A stretch of 64,000 nt of DNA from Eledone cirrhosa (lineage: Eukaryota > Mollusca > Cephalopoda > Octopoda > Eledonidae): NCBI GenBank assembly GCA_964016885.1, contig OZ024743.1, positions 78,684,874-78,748,873 of the forward strand, given 5' to 3'. A model generated the notes under the pieces. The model was not told the origin of the DNA, did not search any database, and saw only the letters and a list, made by a program, of their open reading frames with translations. A program made the translations under genes and the position numbers. Numbering within the stretch: the first letter of the stretch is position 1; each line of letters starts with the position of its first letter. Shown piece by piece: positions 12,116 to 24,157 of the stretch.

Positions 12116-12508
12116 GGCATCATAGATAATCTGCTTTCCCTGCTAGCAAAGGTCACATATAGGCTTTGCGAACACCTATTTTTTAGACATGCTATAAACA
12201 TCTCTTCTAACCAGGTGCGCTTTTCAAACCTTTTTAATATCATTCTCTTTATATAACGTGATGTGTATAGAATGTTTTCAAACATCCACACTTTTCTTTC
12301 ACTATATATATATATATGTGTGTGGGCGGTGGATTGGATGTATCGGTAGAGGGTCGGACGCCATGCTTTCCAGCATAGTTACGTCCCTTTACGATCTGAG
12401 TTCAAATCCCGCTGAGGATGACTTTGCCTTTCATCCTTACGGGGTCGATAAAATAAAGTACCAGTAATGCACTGGGTAATTGCTGGCCTTGTGCCTAAAG
12501 TAGAAACA
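12116..12508 (+). mobile_element. Insertion with 14-bp target duplication, containing a SINE
   Basis: GTTATTAGACATTA stands at 12102-12115 and again at 12509-12522. In all other units this spacer phrase occurs once, so 393 bp were inserted with a 14-bp duplication. The first ~200 bp are unrecognised (one minus-strand phase is open for about 60 codons). The rest is a SINE preceded by a short TA/TG run. Confidence 0.85.
12326..12508 (+). mobile_element. tRNA-derived SINE, cephalopod type (second copy)
   Basis: Head GGCGGTGGATTGGATGTATCGGTAGAGGG with B-box-like GAGTTCAAATCCCGC, body TGACTTTGCCTTTCATCCTT and GGGGTCGATAAAATAAAG, tail GGCCTTGTGCCTAAAGTAGAAACA. It is closer to the usual form than the copy at 5,974 because it lacks that copy's internal duplication. 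Its 3' end coincides with the target duplication at 12509, supporting its role as the mobilised 3' end. Confidence 0.9.
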
Positions 12509-12522
12509 GTTATTAGACATTA

Positions 12523-13434
12523 TCACGTATGACAAAATGACCACATGAGTTTGATCCAAATTCAAACCACATATTTATTCCTTTATTCTGGTTTTTATTG
12601 TATATTTTTTGTTATTTGTCTCTTTTTCATTCTTTATTTTTCTAATTATTAATTAAACTTCTTCAAAATATAAATTTTTAAATTCAATAATCTTTCTTTC
12701 ATAAATTTTCAATCTCTACAAACTTACATATTAATTTTCAATCCCTACAAACTTACTTTAAAAATAATTTAGCACGAGTCTTATTAGACATTATCGCCTA
12801 TGACCAAATAACCACATGTGTTTGATTCAAATTCAAGCTACATACTTATTCCTTTATTATGGTTTTTATTGTATATTTTTTGTTATTTGTCTCTTTTTCA
12901 TTCTTTATTTTTCTAAATATTAATTAAACTTCTTCAAAATATAAATTCTTAAATCCAATAATCTTTCTTTCATAATTTTCAATCTCTACAATCTTACATA
13001 TAAATTTTCAATCTCTACAAACTTACATATAATGTATTATTCTAGGTTACTTTAAAGATATCGTCTGGAGACTCTCTAAATCTCAATCTCTACATCCTTA
13101 AATATGAAGTATTACTGTAGGTTACTTTAAAGATATCTTCTAGAATCTCTCTAAATCTCACTCTCTACAACCTGAAATATAAAGTATTACTGCAGGTTAC
13201 TTTATAGATATCTTCTAGAAACTCTCTAAATCTCACTCTCTACGATGTCAGTCATCCAGTTGTCAACATAATAGAACCTTCCTGTTATAGTTAATGTATT
13301 TTACCAGGACCACAAATCAATAACATGACTATATCTCACTATAGAGTAGTAGATTATTGAACTAATTAGAATTTAACATACGTAACATTAGTTAGAATAG
13401 CTTTTAAATGTAATTTCATAAATTGAATACTATG
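12523..13434. repeat. Rearranged array spacer with a partial duplication
   Basis: The 3' spacer continues after the SINE (12523-12760), is broken by an inverted tRNA-end fragment, and then restarts at TTATTAGACATTATC (12782), giving a second partial spacer. Three satellite monomers (about 13030-13245) and the conserved 5' flank lead into the next tRNA copy. Confidence 0.8.
12761..12779 (-). repeat. Inverted 19-bp tRNA 3'-end fragment
   Basis: AAAATAATTTAGCACGAGT is the exact reverse complement of the 3' end of the array tRNA plus the start of its terminator (ACTCGTGCTAAATTATTTT). It marks a rearrangement junction between two spacer fragments. Confidence 0.75.
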
Positions 13435-13517
13435 AGCACGATGGCCTAGTGGTTAAGGCGTTGGACTTAAGTTGCAATGGACAGATAGTCGCGTGGGTTC
13501 GAACCCCACACGTGCTG
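13435..13517 (+). pseudogene. tRNA-Leu(UAA)-like copy, decayed
   Basis: Anticodon loop CTTAAGT is kept, but G13 is T, the anticodon stem has a G-G clash (TTGGA/TGCAA), the variable arm does not pair well, T66 is A and the discriminator is G. Not expected to be functional. Confidence 0.85.
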
Positions 13518-14156
13518 AACTATTTTTTATTCAAGTTGTCATTTATTTAATTTATTCTATTGATTCCTGTGATTGTATGGCTGAATATGCTTGGGCACCG
13601 CCTTCAGAAGATTTCGTTGAAAATATTGATCCGAGCACAATTATTTTGTGAACCACGGAACCCTACTGATTATGAAACTCAGTTTATTCTGTTCAGTCTT
13701 TTATACCGATCGCCGAGTGTTATTAGACATTATCACCTATGACCAAGTGACTACATGGGTTTGATCCAAATTCAAGCTACATACTTATTTCTTTATTCTG
13801 GTTTTTATTGTATATTTTTTGTTATTTGTCTCTTTTTTCATTCTTTATTTTTCTAATTATTAATTAAACTTCTTCAAAATATAAATTTTTAAACCCAATA
13901 ATCTTTATTTCATAAATTTTCAATCTCTACAAACTTATATATAATGTATTATTCTAGGTTACTTTCAAGTTATCTTCTAGAAACTCTCTAAATCTCAATT
14001 TCTACAACCTGACATATAATATATTACTTTAGGTTACTGTAAAGATATCTTCTAGAAACTCTCTAAATCTCAATATCTACAACCTGACATATAAAGTATT
14101 ACAGCAGGTTACTTTATAGATATCTTCTAGAAACTCTCTAAATCTCACTCTCTATA

Positions 14157-14346
14157 ATTTCAGTCAGCCAGTTGTGAACATAATAGAACCTTCCTGTTAT
14201 ACTTAATGTATTTTACCAGGACCACAAAACAATAACATGACTATATCTCACTATAGAGTAGTAGATTTATGAACTAATTTGAATTTAACATACGTAACAT
14301 TAGTTAGTATAGCTTTTAAATATAATTTCATATTTTGAATAATATG
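14157..14346. repeat. Representative conserved 5' flank of a tRNA unit
   Basis: From TTTCAGTCAGCCAGTTGT to the tRNA start. It contains CACAAAACAATAACATGA, CTCACTATAGAGTAGTAGAT and TAACATACGTAACATTAGTT, repeated with few changes before nearly every array copy. Whether conservation reflects function or only recent duplication cannot be judged from the array alone. Confidence 0.85.
14315..14326 (+). promoter_or_regulatory. TATA-like element upstream of tRNA (representative)
   Basis: TTTAAATATAAT lies 32 to 21 bp before the mature tRNA 5' end, about where TFIIIB/TBP contacts DNA upstream of pol III genes. It is present in most units (variants TTTAAATATGAT). The flanks are AT-rich overall, so this is an inference from position. 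Confidence 0.4.
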
Positions 14347-14429
14347 AGCACGATGGCCGAGTGGTTAAGGCGTTGGACTTAAGTTCCAATGGACAAATGT
14401 CCGCGTGGGTTCGAACCCCACTCGTGCTA
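14347..14429 (+). tRNA. tRNA-Leu(UAA), consensus sequence
   Basis: This is the array consensus. Acceptor AGCACGA/TCGTGCT (7 pairs) with A73; D-arm with A box TGGCCGAGTGG; anticodon arm TTGGA-CTTAAGT-TCCAA (anticodon TAA); variable arm GGAC-AAAT-GTCC; T arm GTGGG-TTCGAAC-CCCAC with B box GGTTCGAACCC. All stems pair completely. It has no intron and no encoded CCA. A T6 terminator follows at 14435-14440. Thirteen copies in the window share exactly this 83-base sequence. Confidence 0.95.
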
Positions 14430-14434
14430 AACTA

Positions 14435-14440
14435 TTTTTT
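14435..14440 (+). terminator. RNA polymerase III terminator (representative)
   Basis: Six T on the coding strand, 6 bp after the discriminator base. Other units have T6 (ATTATTTTTTC), or T4 in the ATTATCTTTTC, ATTATATTTTC and ATTTTATTTTC versions. All are at or above the usual T4 minimum. Confidence 0.8.
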
Positions 14441-14830
14441 CTCAAAGTTGTCATTTATTTTGTTTATTCTATTGATTCCTGTGATTGTATGGCTGAATAT
14501 TCTTGGGCACCGCCTTCAGAAGATTTCGCTAAAAATATTGATCCGAGCACAATTGCTTTGTGAATCACGGGACCCCAACTGATTATGAAACTCAGTTTAA
14601 TCTGGTCAGTATTTTATACCGATCGCCGAGTGTTATTAGACATTATCACCTATGACCATATGACCACATGGGTTTCATCCAAACTCAAGCTACATACTTA
14701 TTCCTTTATTCTGGTTTTTATTGTATATTTTTTGTTATTTGTCTCCTTTTCATTCTTTATTTTTCTAATTATTAATTAAACTTCTTCAAAATATAAATTT
14801 TTAAATCCAATAATCTTGCTTTCATAAATT

Positions 14831-15068
14831 CTCAATCTCTACAAACTTACATATAATGTATTATTCTAGGTTACTTTAAAGATATCTTCTAGAAACTCTC
14901 TAAATCTCAATCTCTACAACCTGACATATAATATATTAGTTTAGGTTACTGTAAAGATATCTTCTAGAAACTTTTTAAATCTCACTCTCTACAACCTGTC
15001 ATATGAAGTATTACTGCAGGTTACTTTATAGATATCTTCTGGTAACTCTCTAAATCTCACACTCTATA
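14831..15068. repeat. Representative intra-unit 75-bp satellite block (3 monomers)
   Basis: Three monomers (GATATCTTCTAGAAACTCTC and variants) between the 3' spacer and the next 5' flank. Units with 2 monomers are 837 bp long, 3 give 912, 4 give 987 and 5 give 1061. The last monomer always carries the TCTGGTAACTCTC or TCTAGTAACTCTC variant and leads into CACACTCTATAATTTCAG. Confidence 0.9.
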
Positions 15069-15258
15069 ATTTCAATCATCCAGTTGTCAACATAATAGAA
15101 CCTTCCTGTTATACTTAATGTATTTTACCAGGACCACAAAACAATAACATGAATATATATCACTATAGAGTAGGAGATTTATGAAATAATTTGAATTTAA
15201 CATACGTAACATTAGTTAGTATAGCTTTTAAATATAATTTCATATTGTGAATGACATG

Positions 15259-15341
15259 AGCACGATGGCCGAGTGGTTAAGGCGTTGGACTTAAGTTCCA
15301 ATGGAAAAATTTCGGCGTGGGTTCGAACCCCACTCGTGCAA
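15259..15341 (+). pseudogene. tRNA-Leu(UAA) copy, variable arm and acceptor damaged
   Basis: Variable arm GGAA-AAAT-TTCG loses its first pair, and T72 is A, so A1 is unpaired. The anticodon arm is intact. Confidence 0.8.
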
Positions 15342-16095
15342 AATTATTTTTTCTTCAAGTTGTCATTTATTTTATTTATTCTATTGATTCCTTTGATTGT
15401 ATGGCTGAATATTCTTTGGCACCGCCTTGAGAAGATTACGCTGAAAATATTGATCCGAGCACAATTCTTTTGTGAATCACGGGACCCCAACTGATTATGA
15501 AACTCAGTTTAATCTGGTCAGTATTTTATACCGATCGCCGAGTGTTATTAGACATTATCACCTATGACCAAATGACCACATGTGTTTGATCCACATTCAA
15601 GCTACATACTTATTCCTTTATTCTGGTTTTTATTGTATATTTTTTGTTATTTGTCTCCTTTTCATTCTTTATTTTTCTAATTATTAATTAAACTTCTTCA
15701 AAATATAAATTTTTAAATCCAATAATCTTGATTTCATGAATTATCAATCTCTACAAACTTACATATAATGTATTATTCTAGGTTACTTTAAAGATATCTT
15801 CTAGAAACTCTCTAAATCTCACTCTCTACAACCTGACATATAAAGTATTACTGCAGGTTACTTTATAGATATCTTCTAGTAACTCTCTAAATCTCACACT
15901 CTTTAATTTCAGTCATCCAGTTGTCAACATAATAGAACCTTCCTGTTATACGTAATGTATTTTACCAGGACCACAAAACAATAACATGACTATATCTCAC
16001 TATAGAGTAGTAGATTTATGAACTAATTTGAATTTAACATACGTAACATTAGTTAGTATAGCTTTTAAATATAATTTCATATTGTGAATAATATG

Positions 16096-16178
16096 AGCAC
16101 GATGGCCGAGTGGTTAAGGCGTTGGACTTAAGTTCCAATGGACAAATGTCCGCGTGGGTTCGAACACCACTCGTGCTA
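16096..16178 (+). pseudogene. tRNA-Leu(UAA) copy with C61A
   Basis: Consensus except C61 is A, breaking the nearly universal G53-C61 pair and altering the B box to GGTTCGAACAC. Reduced transcription or folding is expected; it could retain some activity. Confidence 0.7.
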
Positions 16179-17003
16179 AATTATTTTTTCTTCAAGCTGT
16201 CACTATATTTATTCTATTGATTCCTGTGACTGTATGGCTGAATATGCTTGGGCACCGCCTTCAGATGATTTCGCTGAAAATATTGATCCGAGCACAATTC
16301 TTTTGTGAATCACGGGACCCCAACTGATTATGAAACACAGTTTAATCTGGTCAGTATTTTATACCGATCGCCGAGTGTTATTAGACATTATCACCTATGA
16401 CCATATGACCACATGGGTTTGATCCAAATTCAAGCTACATACTTATTCCTTTATTCTGGTTATTATTGTATGTTTTTTGTTATTTGTCTCCTTTTCATTC
16501 TTTATTTTTCTAATTATTAATTAAACTTCTTCAAAATATCAATTTTTAAATCCAATAATCTTGCTTTCATAAATTTTCAATCTCTACAACCTGACATATA
16601 ATATATTACTTTAGGTTACTTTAAAGATATGTTCTAGAAACTCTCTAAATCTCAATCTCTACAACCTGACATATAATATATTACTTTAGGTTACTGTGAA
16701 GATATCTTCTAGAAACTCTCTAAATCTCACTCTCTACAACCTGAGATATGAAGTATTACTGCAGGTTACTTTATAGATATCTTCTGGTAACTCTCTAAAT
16801 CTCACACTCTATAATTTCAGTCATCCAGTTGTCAATATAATAGAAACTTCCTGTTATACTTAATGTATTTTACCAGGACCACAAAACAATAACATGACTA
16901 TATCTCACTATAGAGTAGTATATTTATGAACTAATTTGAATTTAACATCCGTAACATTTGTTAGTATAGCTTTTAAATATGATTTCATAGTTTGAATAAT
17001 ATG

Positions 17004-17086
17004 AGCACGATGGCCGAGTGGTTAAGGCGTTGGACTTAAGTTCCAATGGACAAATGTCCGCGTGGGTTCGAACCCCACTCGTGCTA
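17004..17086 (+). tRNA. tRNA-Leu(UAA), consensus sequence
   Basis: Identical to the 14,347 copy. The terminator is the T4 version (ATTATCTTTTC). Confidence 0.92.
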
Positions 17087-17915
17087 AATTATCTTTTCTT
17101 CAAGTTGTCATTTATTTTATTTATTCTATTGATTCCTGTGATTGTACGGCTGAATATGCTTGGGCACCGCCTTCAGAAGTTTTCGCTGAAAATATTGATC
17201 CGAGCACAATTTTTTTGTGAATCACGGGACCCCAACTGATTATGAAACTTATTTTAATCTGGTCAGTATTTTATACCGATCGCCGAGGGTTATTAGACAT
17301 TATCACCTATGACCAAATGACCACATGGGTTTGATCCAAATTCAAGCTACATACTTATTCCTTTATTCTGGTTTTTATTGTATATTTTTTGTTATTTGTC
17401 TCCTTTTCATTCTTTATTTTTCTAATTATTAATTAAACTTCTTCTAAATATAAATTTTTAAATCCAATAATCTTGCTTTCAAAAATTTTCAATCTCTACA
17501 ACCTGACATATAATATATTACTTTAGGTTACTGTAAAGATATCTTCTAGAAACTCTCTAAATCTCAATCTCTACAACCTGACATATAATATATTACTTTA
17601 GGTTACTGTGAAGATATCTTCTAGAAACTCTCTAAATCTCACTCTCTACAACCTGACATATAAAGTATTCCTGCAGGTTACTTTATAGATATCTTCTAGT
17701 AACTCTCTAAATCTCACACTCTATAATTTCAGTCATCCAGTTGTCAATATAATAGAACCTTCCTGTTATACTTAATGTATTTTACCAGGACCCCAAAACA
17801 ATAACATGACTATATCTCACTATAGAGTAGTAGATTTATGAACTAATTTGAATTTAACATACGTAACATTAGTTAGTATAGCTTTTAAATATAATTTCAT
17901 ACTGTGAATAATATG

Positions 17916-17998
17916 AGCACGATGGCCGAGTGGTTAAGGCGTTGGACTTAAGTTCCAATGGAAAAATTTCCGCGTGGGTTCGAACCCCACTCGTGCTA
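17916..17998 (+). tRNA. tRNA-Leu(UAA), paired variable-arm variant
   Basis: The variable arm is GGAA-AAAT-TTCC instead of GGAC-AAAT-GTCC. Both partners of one base pair changed (C-G to A-T), so the stem is kept. Everything else is consensus. Call this type B. Confidence 0.92.
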
Positions 17999-18752
17999 AA
18001 TTATTTTTTCTTCAAGTTGTCATTTATTTTATTTATTCTATTGATTCCTTTGATTGTATGGCTGAATATTATTTGGCACCGCCTTGAGAAGATTACGCTG
18101 AAAATATTGATCCGAGCACAATTCTTTTGTGAATCACGGGACCCCAACTGATTATGAAACTCAGTTTAATCTGGTCAGTATTTTATACCGATCGCCGAGT
18201 GTTATTAGACATTATCACCTATGACCAAATGACCACATGTGTTTGATCCACATTCAAGCTACATACTTATTCCTTTATTCTGGTTTTTATTGTATATTTT
18301 TTGTTATTTGTCTCATTTTCATTCTTTATTTTTCTAATTATTAATTAAACTTCTTCAAAATATAAATTTTTAAATCCAATAATCTTGATTTCATGAATTA
18401 TCAATCTCTACAAACTTACATATAATGTATTATTCTAGGTTACTTTAAAGATATCTTCTAGAAACTCTCTAAATCTCACTCTCTACAACCTGACATATAA
18501 AGTATTACTGCAGGTTACTTTATAGATATCTTCTAGTAACTCTCTAAATCTCACACTCTATAATTTCAGTCATCCAGTTGTCAACATAATAGAACCTTCC
18601 TATTATACTTAACGTATTTTACCAGGAACACAAAATATTAACATGACTATATCTCACTCTCGTGTAGTAGATTTATGAACTAATTTGAATTTAACATACG
18701 TAACATTAGTTAGTATAGCTTTTAAATATGATTTCATATTTTGAATAATATG

Positions 18753-18835
18753 AGCACGATGGCCGAGTGGTTAAGGCGTTGGACTTAAGTTCCAATGGAC
18801 AAATGTCCGCGTGGGTTCGAACCCCACTCGCGCTA
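18753..18835 (+). pseudogene. tRNA-Leu(UAA) copy with A4-C69 mismatch
   Basis: 3' end reads CTCGCGCTA, so A4 faces C69 in the acceptor stem. The rest is consensus and both promoter boxes are intact, so transcription is possible. Confidence 0.65.
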
Positions 18836-19664
18836 AATTACTTTTTCTTCAAGTTGTCATTTATCTTATTTATTCTATTGATTCCTGTGAATGTATGGCT
18901 GAATATGCTTGGGCACCGCCTTCAGAAGATTTCGCTAAAAATATTGATCCGAGCACAATTGCTTTGTGAATCACGGGACCCCAACTGATTATGAAACTCA
19001 GTTTAATCTGGTCAGTATTTTATACCGATCGCCGAGTGTTATTAGACATTACCACCTATGACCAAATGACCACATGGGTTTGATCCAAATTCAAGCTACA
19101 TACTTATTCCTTTATTCTGGTTTTTATTGTATATTTTTTGTTATTTGTCTCCTTTTCATTCTTTATTTTTCTAATTATTAATTAAACTTCTTCTAAATAT
19201 AAATTTTTAAATCCAATAATCTTGCTTTCATAAATTTTCAATCTCTACAACCTGACATATAATATATTACTTTAGGTTACTGTAAAGATATCTTCTAGAA
19301 ACTCTCTAAATCTCAATCTCTACAACCTGACATATAATATATTACTTTAGGTTACTGTGAAGATATCTTCTAGAAACTCTCTAAATCTCACTCTCTACAA
19401 CCTGACATATAAAGTATTCCTGCAGGTTACTTTATAGATATCTTCTAGTAACTCTCTAAATCTCACACTCTATAATTTCAGTCATCCAGTTGTCAACATA
19501 ATAGAACCTTCCTATTATACTTAATGTATTTTACCAGGACCCCAAAACAATAACATGACTATATCTCACTATAGATTAGTAGATTTATGAACTAATTTGA
19601 ATTTAACATACGTAACATTAGTTAGTATAGCTTTTAAATATAATTTCATATTGTGAATAATATG

Positions 19665-19747
19665 AGCACGATGGCCGAGTGGTTAAGGCGTTGGACTTAA
19701 GTTCCAATGGAAAAATTTCCGCGTGGGTTCGATCCCCACTCGTGCTA
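19665..19747 (+). tRNA. tRNA-Leu(UAA), type B with a T-loop change
   Basis: Type B variable arm; position 59 is T (B box GGTTCGATCCC, still within consensus). All stems pair. Confidence 0.88.
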
Positions 19748-20501
19748 AATTATTTTTTCTTCAAGTTGTCATTTATTTTATTTATTCTATTGATTCCTTT
19801 GATTGTATGGCTGAATATTCTTTGGCACCGCCTTGAGAAGATTACGCTGAAAATATTGATCCGAGCACAATTCTTTTGTGAATCACGGGACCCCAACTGA
19901 TTATGAAACTCAGTTTAATCTGGTCAGTATTTTATACCGATCGCCGAGTGTTATTAGACATTATCACCTATGACCAAATGACCACATGTGTTTGATCCAC
20001 ATTCAAGCTACATACTTATTCCTTTATTCTGGTTTTTATTGTATATTTTTTGTTATTTGTCTCCTTTTCATTCTTTATTTTTCTAATTATTAATTAAACT
20101 TCTTCAAAATATAAATTTTTAAATCCAATAATCTTGATTTCATGAATTATCAATCTCTACAAACTTACATATAATGTATTATTCTAGGTTACTTTAAAGA
20201 TATCTTCTAGAAACTCTCTAAATCTCACTCTCTACAACCTGACATATAAAGTATTACTGCAGGTTACTTTATAGATATCTTCTAGTAACTCTCTAAATCT
20301 CACACTCTATAATTTCAGTCATCCAGTTGTCAACATAATAGAACCTTCCTGTTATACGTAATGTATTTTACCAGGACCACAAAACAATAACATGACTATA
20401 TCTCACTATAGAGTAGTAGATTTATGAAGTAATTTGAATTTAACATACGTAACATTAGTTAGTATAGCTTTTAAATATAATTTCATATTGTGAATAATAT
20501 G

Positions 20502-20584
20502 AGCACGTTGGCCGAGTGGTTAAGGCGTTGGACTTAAGTTCCAATGGACAAATGTCCGCGTGGGTTCGAACCCCACTCGTGCTA
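20502..20584 (+). pseudogene. tRNA-Leu(UAA) copy with A7T
   Basis: The acceptor strand is AGCACGT, giving a T7-T66 clash at the base of the stem. Otherwise consensus; may still fold. Confidence 0.6.
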
Positions 20585-21413
20585 TATTATTTTTTCTTCA
20601 AGTTGTCATTTATCTTATTTATTCTATTGATTCTTGTGAATGTATGGCTGAATATGCTTGGGCACCGCCTTCAGAAGATTTCGCTAAAAATATTGATCCG
20701 TGCACAATTGCTTTGTGAATCACGGGACTCCAACTGATTATGAAACTCAGTTTAATCTGGTCAGTATTTTATACCGATCGCCGAGTGTTATTAGACATTA
20801 TCACCTATGACCATATGACCACATGGGTTTGATCCAAATTCAAGCTACATACTTATTCCTTTATTCTGGTTTTTATTGTATATTTTTTGTTATTTGTCTC
20901 CTTTTCATTCTTTATTTTTCTAATTATTAATTAAACTTCTTCAAAATATAAATTTTTAAATCCAATAATCTTGCTTTCATAAATTCTCAATTACTACAAA
21001 CTTACATATAATGTATTATTCTAGGTTTCTTTAAAGATATCTTCTAGAAACTCTCTAAATCTCAATCTCTACAACCTGACATATAATATATTACTTTAGG
21101 TTACTGTGAAGATATCTTCTAGAAACTCTCTAAATCTCACTCTCTACAACCTGACATATAAAGTATTACTGCAGGTTACTTTATAGATATCTTCTGGTAA
21201 CTCTCTAAATCTCACACTCTATAATTTCAATCACCCAGTTGTCAACATAATAGAACCTTCCTGTTATACTTAATGTATTTTAACAGGACCACAAAACAAT
21301 AACATGACTATATCTCACTATAGATTAGTAGATTTATGAACTAATTTGAATTTAACATCCGTAACATTAGTTAGTATAGCGTTTAAATATGATTTCATAT
21401 TTTGAATAATATG

Positions 21414-21496
21414 AGCACGATGGCCGAGTGGTTAAGGCGTTGGACTTAAGTTCCAATGGACAAATATCCGCGTGGGTTCGAACCCCACTCGCGCTA
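21414..21496 (+). pseudogene. tRNA-Leu(UAA) copy, acceptor and variable-arm mismatches
   Basis: A4-C69 mismatch as at 18,753, plus variable arm GGAC-AAAT-ATCC with a C-A clash. Confidence 0.75.
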
Positions 21497-22325
21497 AATT
21501 ACTTTTTCTTCAAGTTGTCATTTATCTTATTTATTCTATTGATTCCTGTGAATGTATGGCTGAATATGCTTGGGCACCGCCTTCAGAAGATTTCGCTAAA
21601 AATATTGATCCGAGCACAATTGCTTTGTGAATCACGGGACCCCAACTGATTATGAAACTCAGTTTAATCTGGTCAGTATTTTATACCGATCGCCGAGTGT
21701 TATTAGACATTACCACCTATGACCAAATGACCACATGGGTTTGATCCAAATTCAAGCTACATACTTATTCCTTTATTCTGGTTTTTATTGTATATTTTTT
21801 GTTATTTGTCTCCTTTTCATTCTTTATTTTTCTAATTATTAATTAAACTTCTTCTAAATATAAATTTTTAAATCCAATAATCTTGCTTTCATAAATTTTC
21901 AATCTCTACAACCTGACATATAATATATTACTTTAGGTTACTGTAAAGATATCTTCTAGAAACTCTCTAAATCTCAATCTCTACAACCTGACATATAATA
22001 TATTACTTTAGGTTACTGTGAAGATATCTTCTATAAACTCTCTAAATCTCACTCTCTACAACCTGACATATAAAGTATTCCTGCAGGTTACTTTATAGAT
22101 ATCTTCTAGTAACTCTCTAAATCTCACACTCTATAATTTCAGTCATCCAGTTGTCAACATAATAGAACCTTCCTATTATACTTAATGTATTTTACCAGGA
22201 CCCCAAAACAATAACATGACTATATCTCACTATAGATTAGTAGATTTATGAACTAATTTGAATTTAACATACGTAACATTAGTTAGTATAGCTTTTAAAT
22301 ATAATTTCATATTGTGAATAATATG

Positions 22326-22408
22326 AGCACGATGGCCGAGTGGTTAAGGCGTTGGACTTAAGTTCCAATGGAAAAATTTCCGCGTGGGTTCGAACCCCAC
22401 TCGTGCTA
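22326..22408 (+). tRNA. tRNA-Leu(UAA), type B
   Basis: Same 83 bases as the 17,916 copy; all stems pair and T6 terminator present. Confidence 0.92.
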
Positions 22409-23162
22409 AATTATTTTTTCTTCAAGTTGTCATTTATTTTATTTATTCTATTGATTCCTTTGATTGTATGGCTGAATATTCTTTGGCACCGCCTTGAGAA
22501 GATTACGCTGAAAATATTCATCCGAGCACAATTCTTTTGTGAATCACGGGACCCCAACTGATTATGAAACTCAGTTTAATCTGGTCAGTATTTTATACCG
22601 ATCGCCGAGTGTTATTAGACATTATCACCTATGACCAAATGACCACATGTGTTTGATCCACATTCAAGCTACATACTTATTCCTTTATTCTGGTTTTTAT
22701 TGTATATTTTTTGTTATTTGTCTCCTTTTCATTCTTTATTTTTCTAATTATTAATTAAACTTCTTCAAAATATAAATTTTTAAATCCAATAATCTTGATT
22801 TCATGAATTATCAATCTCTACAAACTTACATATAATGTATTATTCTAGGTTACTTTAAAGATATCTTCGAGAAACTCTCTAAATCTCACTCTCTACAACC
22901 TGACATATAAAGTATTACTGCAGGTTACTTTATAGATATCTTCTAGTAACTCTCTAAATCTCACACTCTATAATTTCAGTCATCCAGTTGTCAACATAAT
23001 AGAACCTTCCTATTATACTTAACGTATTTTACCAGGAACACAAAATATTAACATGATTATATCTCACTCTAGTGTAGTAGATTTATGAACTAATTTGAAT
23101 TTAACATACGTAACATTAGTTAGTATAGCGTTTAAATATGATTTCATATTTTGAATAATATG

Positions 23163-23245
23163 AGCACGATGGCCGAGTGGTTAAGGCGTTCGACTTAAGT
23201 TCCAATGGACAACTATCCGCGTGGGTTCGAACCCCACTCGCGCTA
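23163..23245 (+). pseudogene. tRNA-Leu(UAA) copy with anticodon-stem and other mismatches
   Basis: G29 is C (TTCGA/TCCAA, C-C clash), A4-C69 mismatch, and variable arm GGAC-AACT-ATCC no longer closes. Confidence 0.8.
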
Positions 23246-24074
23246 AATTACTTTTTCTTCAAGTTGTCATTTATCTTATTTATTCTATTGATTCCTGTGA
23301 ATGTATGGCTGAATATGCTTGGGCACCGCCTTCAGAAGATTTCGCTAAAAATATTGATCCGAGCACAATTGCTTTGTGAATCACGGGACCCCAACTGATT
23401 ATGAAACTCAGTTTAATCTGGTCAGTATTTTATACCGATCGCCGAGTGTTATTAGACATTATCACCTATGACCATATGACCACATGGGTTTGATCCAAAT
23501 TCAAGCTACATATTTATTCCTTTATTCTGGTTTTTATTGTATATTTTTTGTTATTTGTCTCCTTTTCATTCTTTATTTTTCTAATTATTAATTAAACTTC
23601 TTCAAAATATAAATTTTTAAATCCAATAATCTTGCTTTCATAAATTCTCAATCTCTACAAACTTACATATAATGTATTATTCTAGGTTACTTTAAAGATA
23701 TCTTCTAGAAACTCTCTAAATCTCAATCTCTACAACCTGACATATAATATATTACTTTAGGTTACTGTAAAGATATCTTCTAGAAACTCTCTAAATCTCA
23801 CTCTCTACAACCTGTCATATGAAGTATTACTGCAGGTTACTTTATAGATATCTTCTGGTAACTCTCTAAATCTCACACTCTATAATTTCAGTCATCCAGT
23901 TGTCAATATAATAGAAACTTCCTGTTATACTTAATGTATTTTACCAGGACCACAAAACAATAACATGACTATATCTCACTATAGAGTAGTAGATTTATGA
24001 ACTAATTTGAATTTAACATCCGTAACATTAGTTAGTATAGCTTTTAAATATGATTTCATATTTTGAAAAATATG

Positions 24075-24157
24075 AGCACGATGGCCGAGTGGTTAAGGCG
24101 TTGGATTTAAGTTCCAATGGACAAATGTCCGCGTGGGTTCGAACCCCACTCGTGCTA
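24075..24157 (+). tRNA. tRNA-Leu(UAA), C32T variant
   Basis: Anticodon loop is TTTAAGT: base 32 is T, with T33 and anticodon TAA unchanged. Everything else is consensus, so it should be functional. T4 terminator. Confidence 0.88.
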
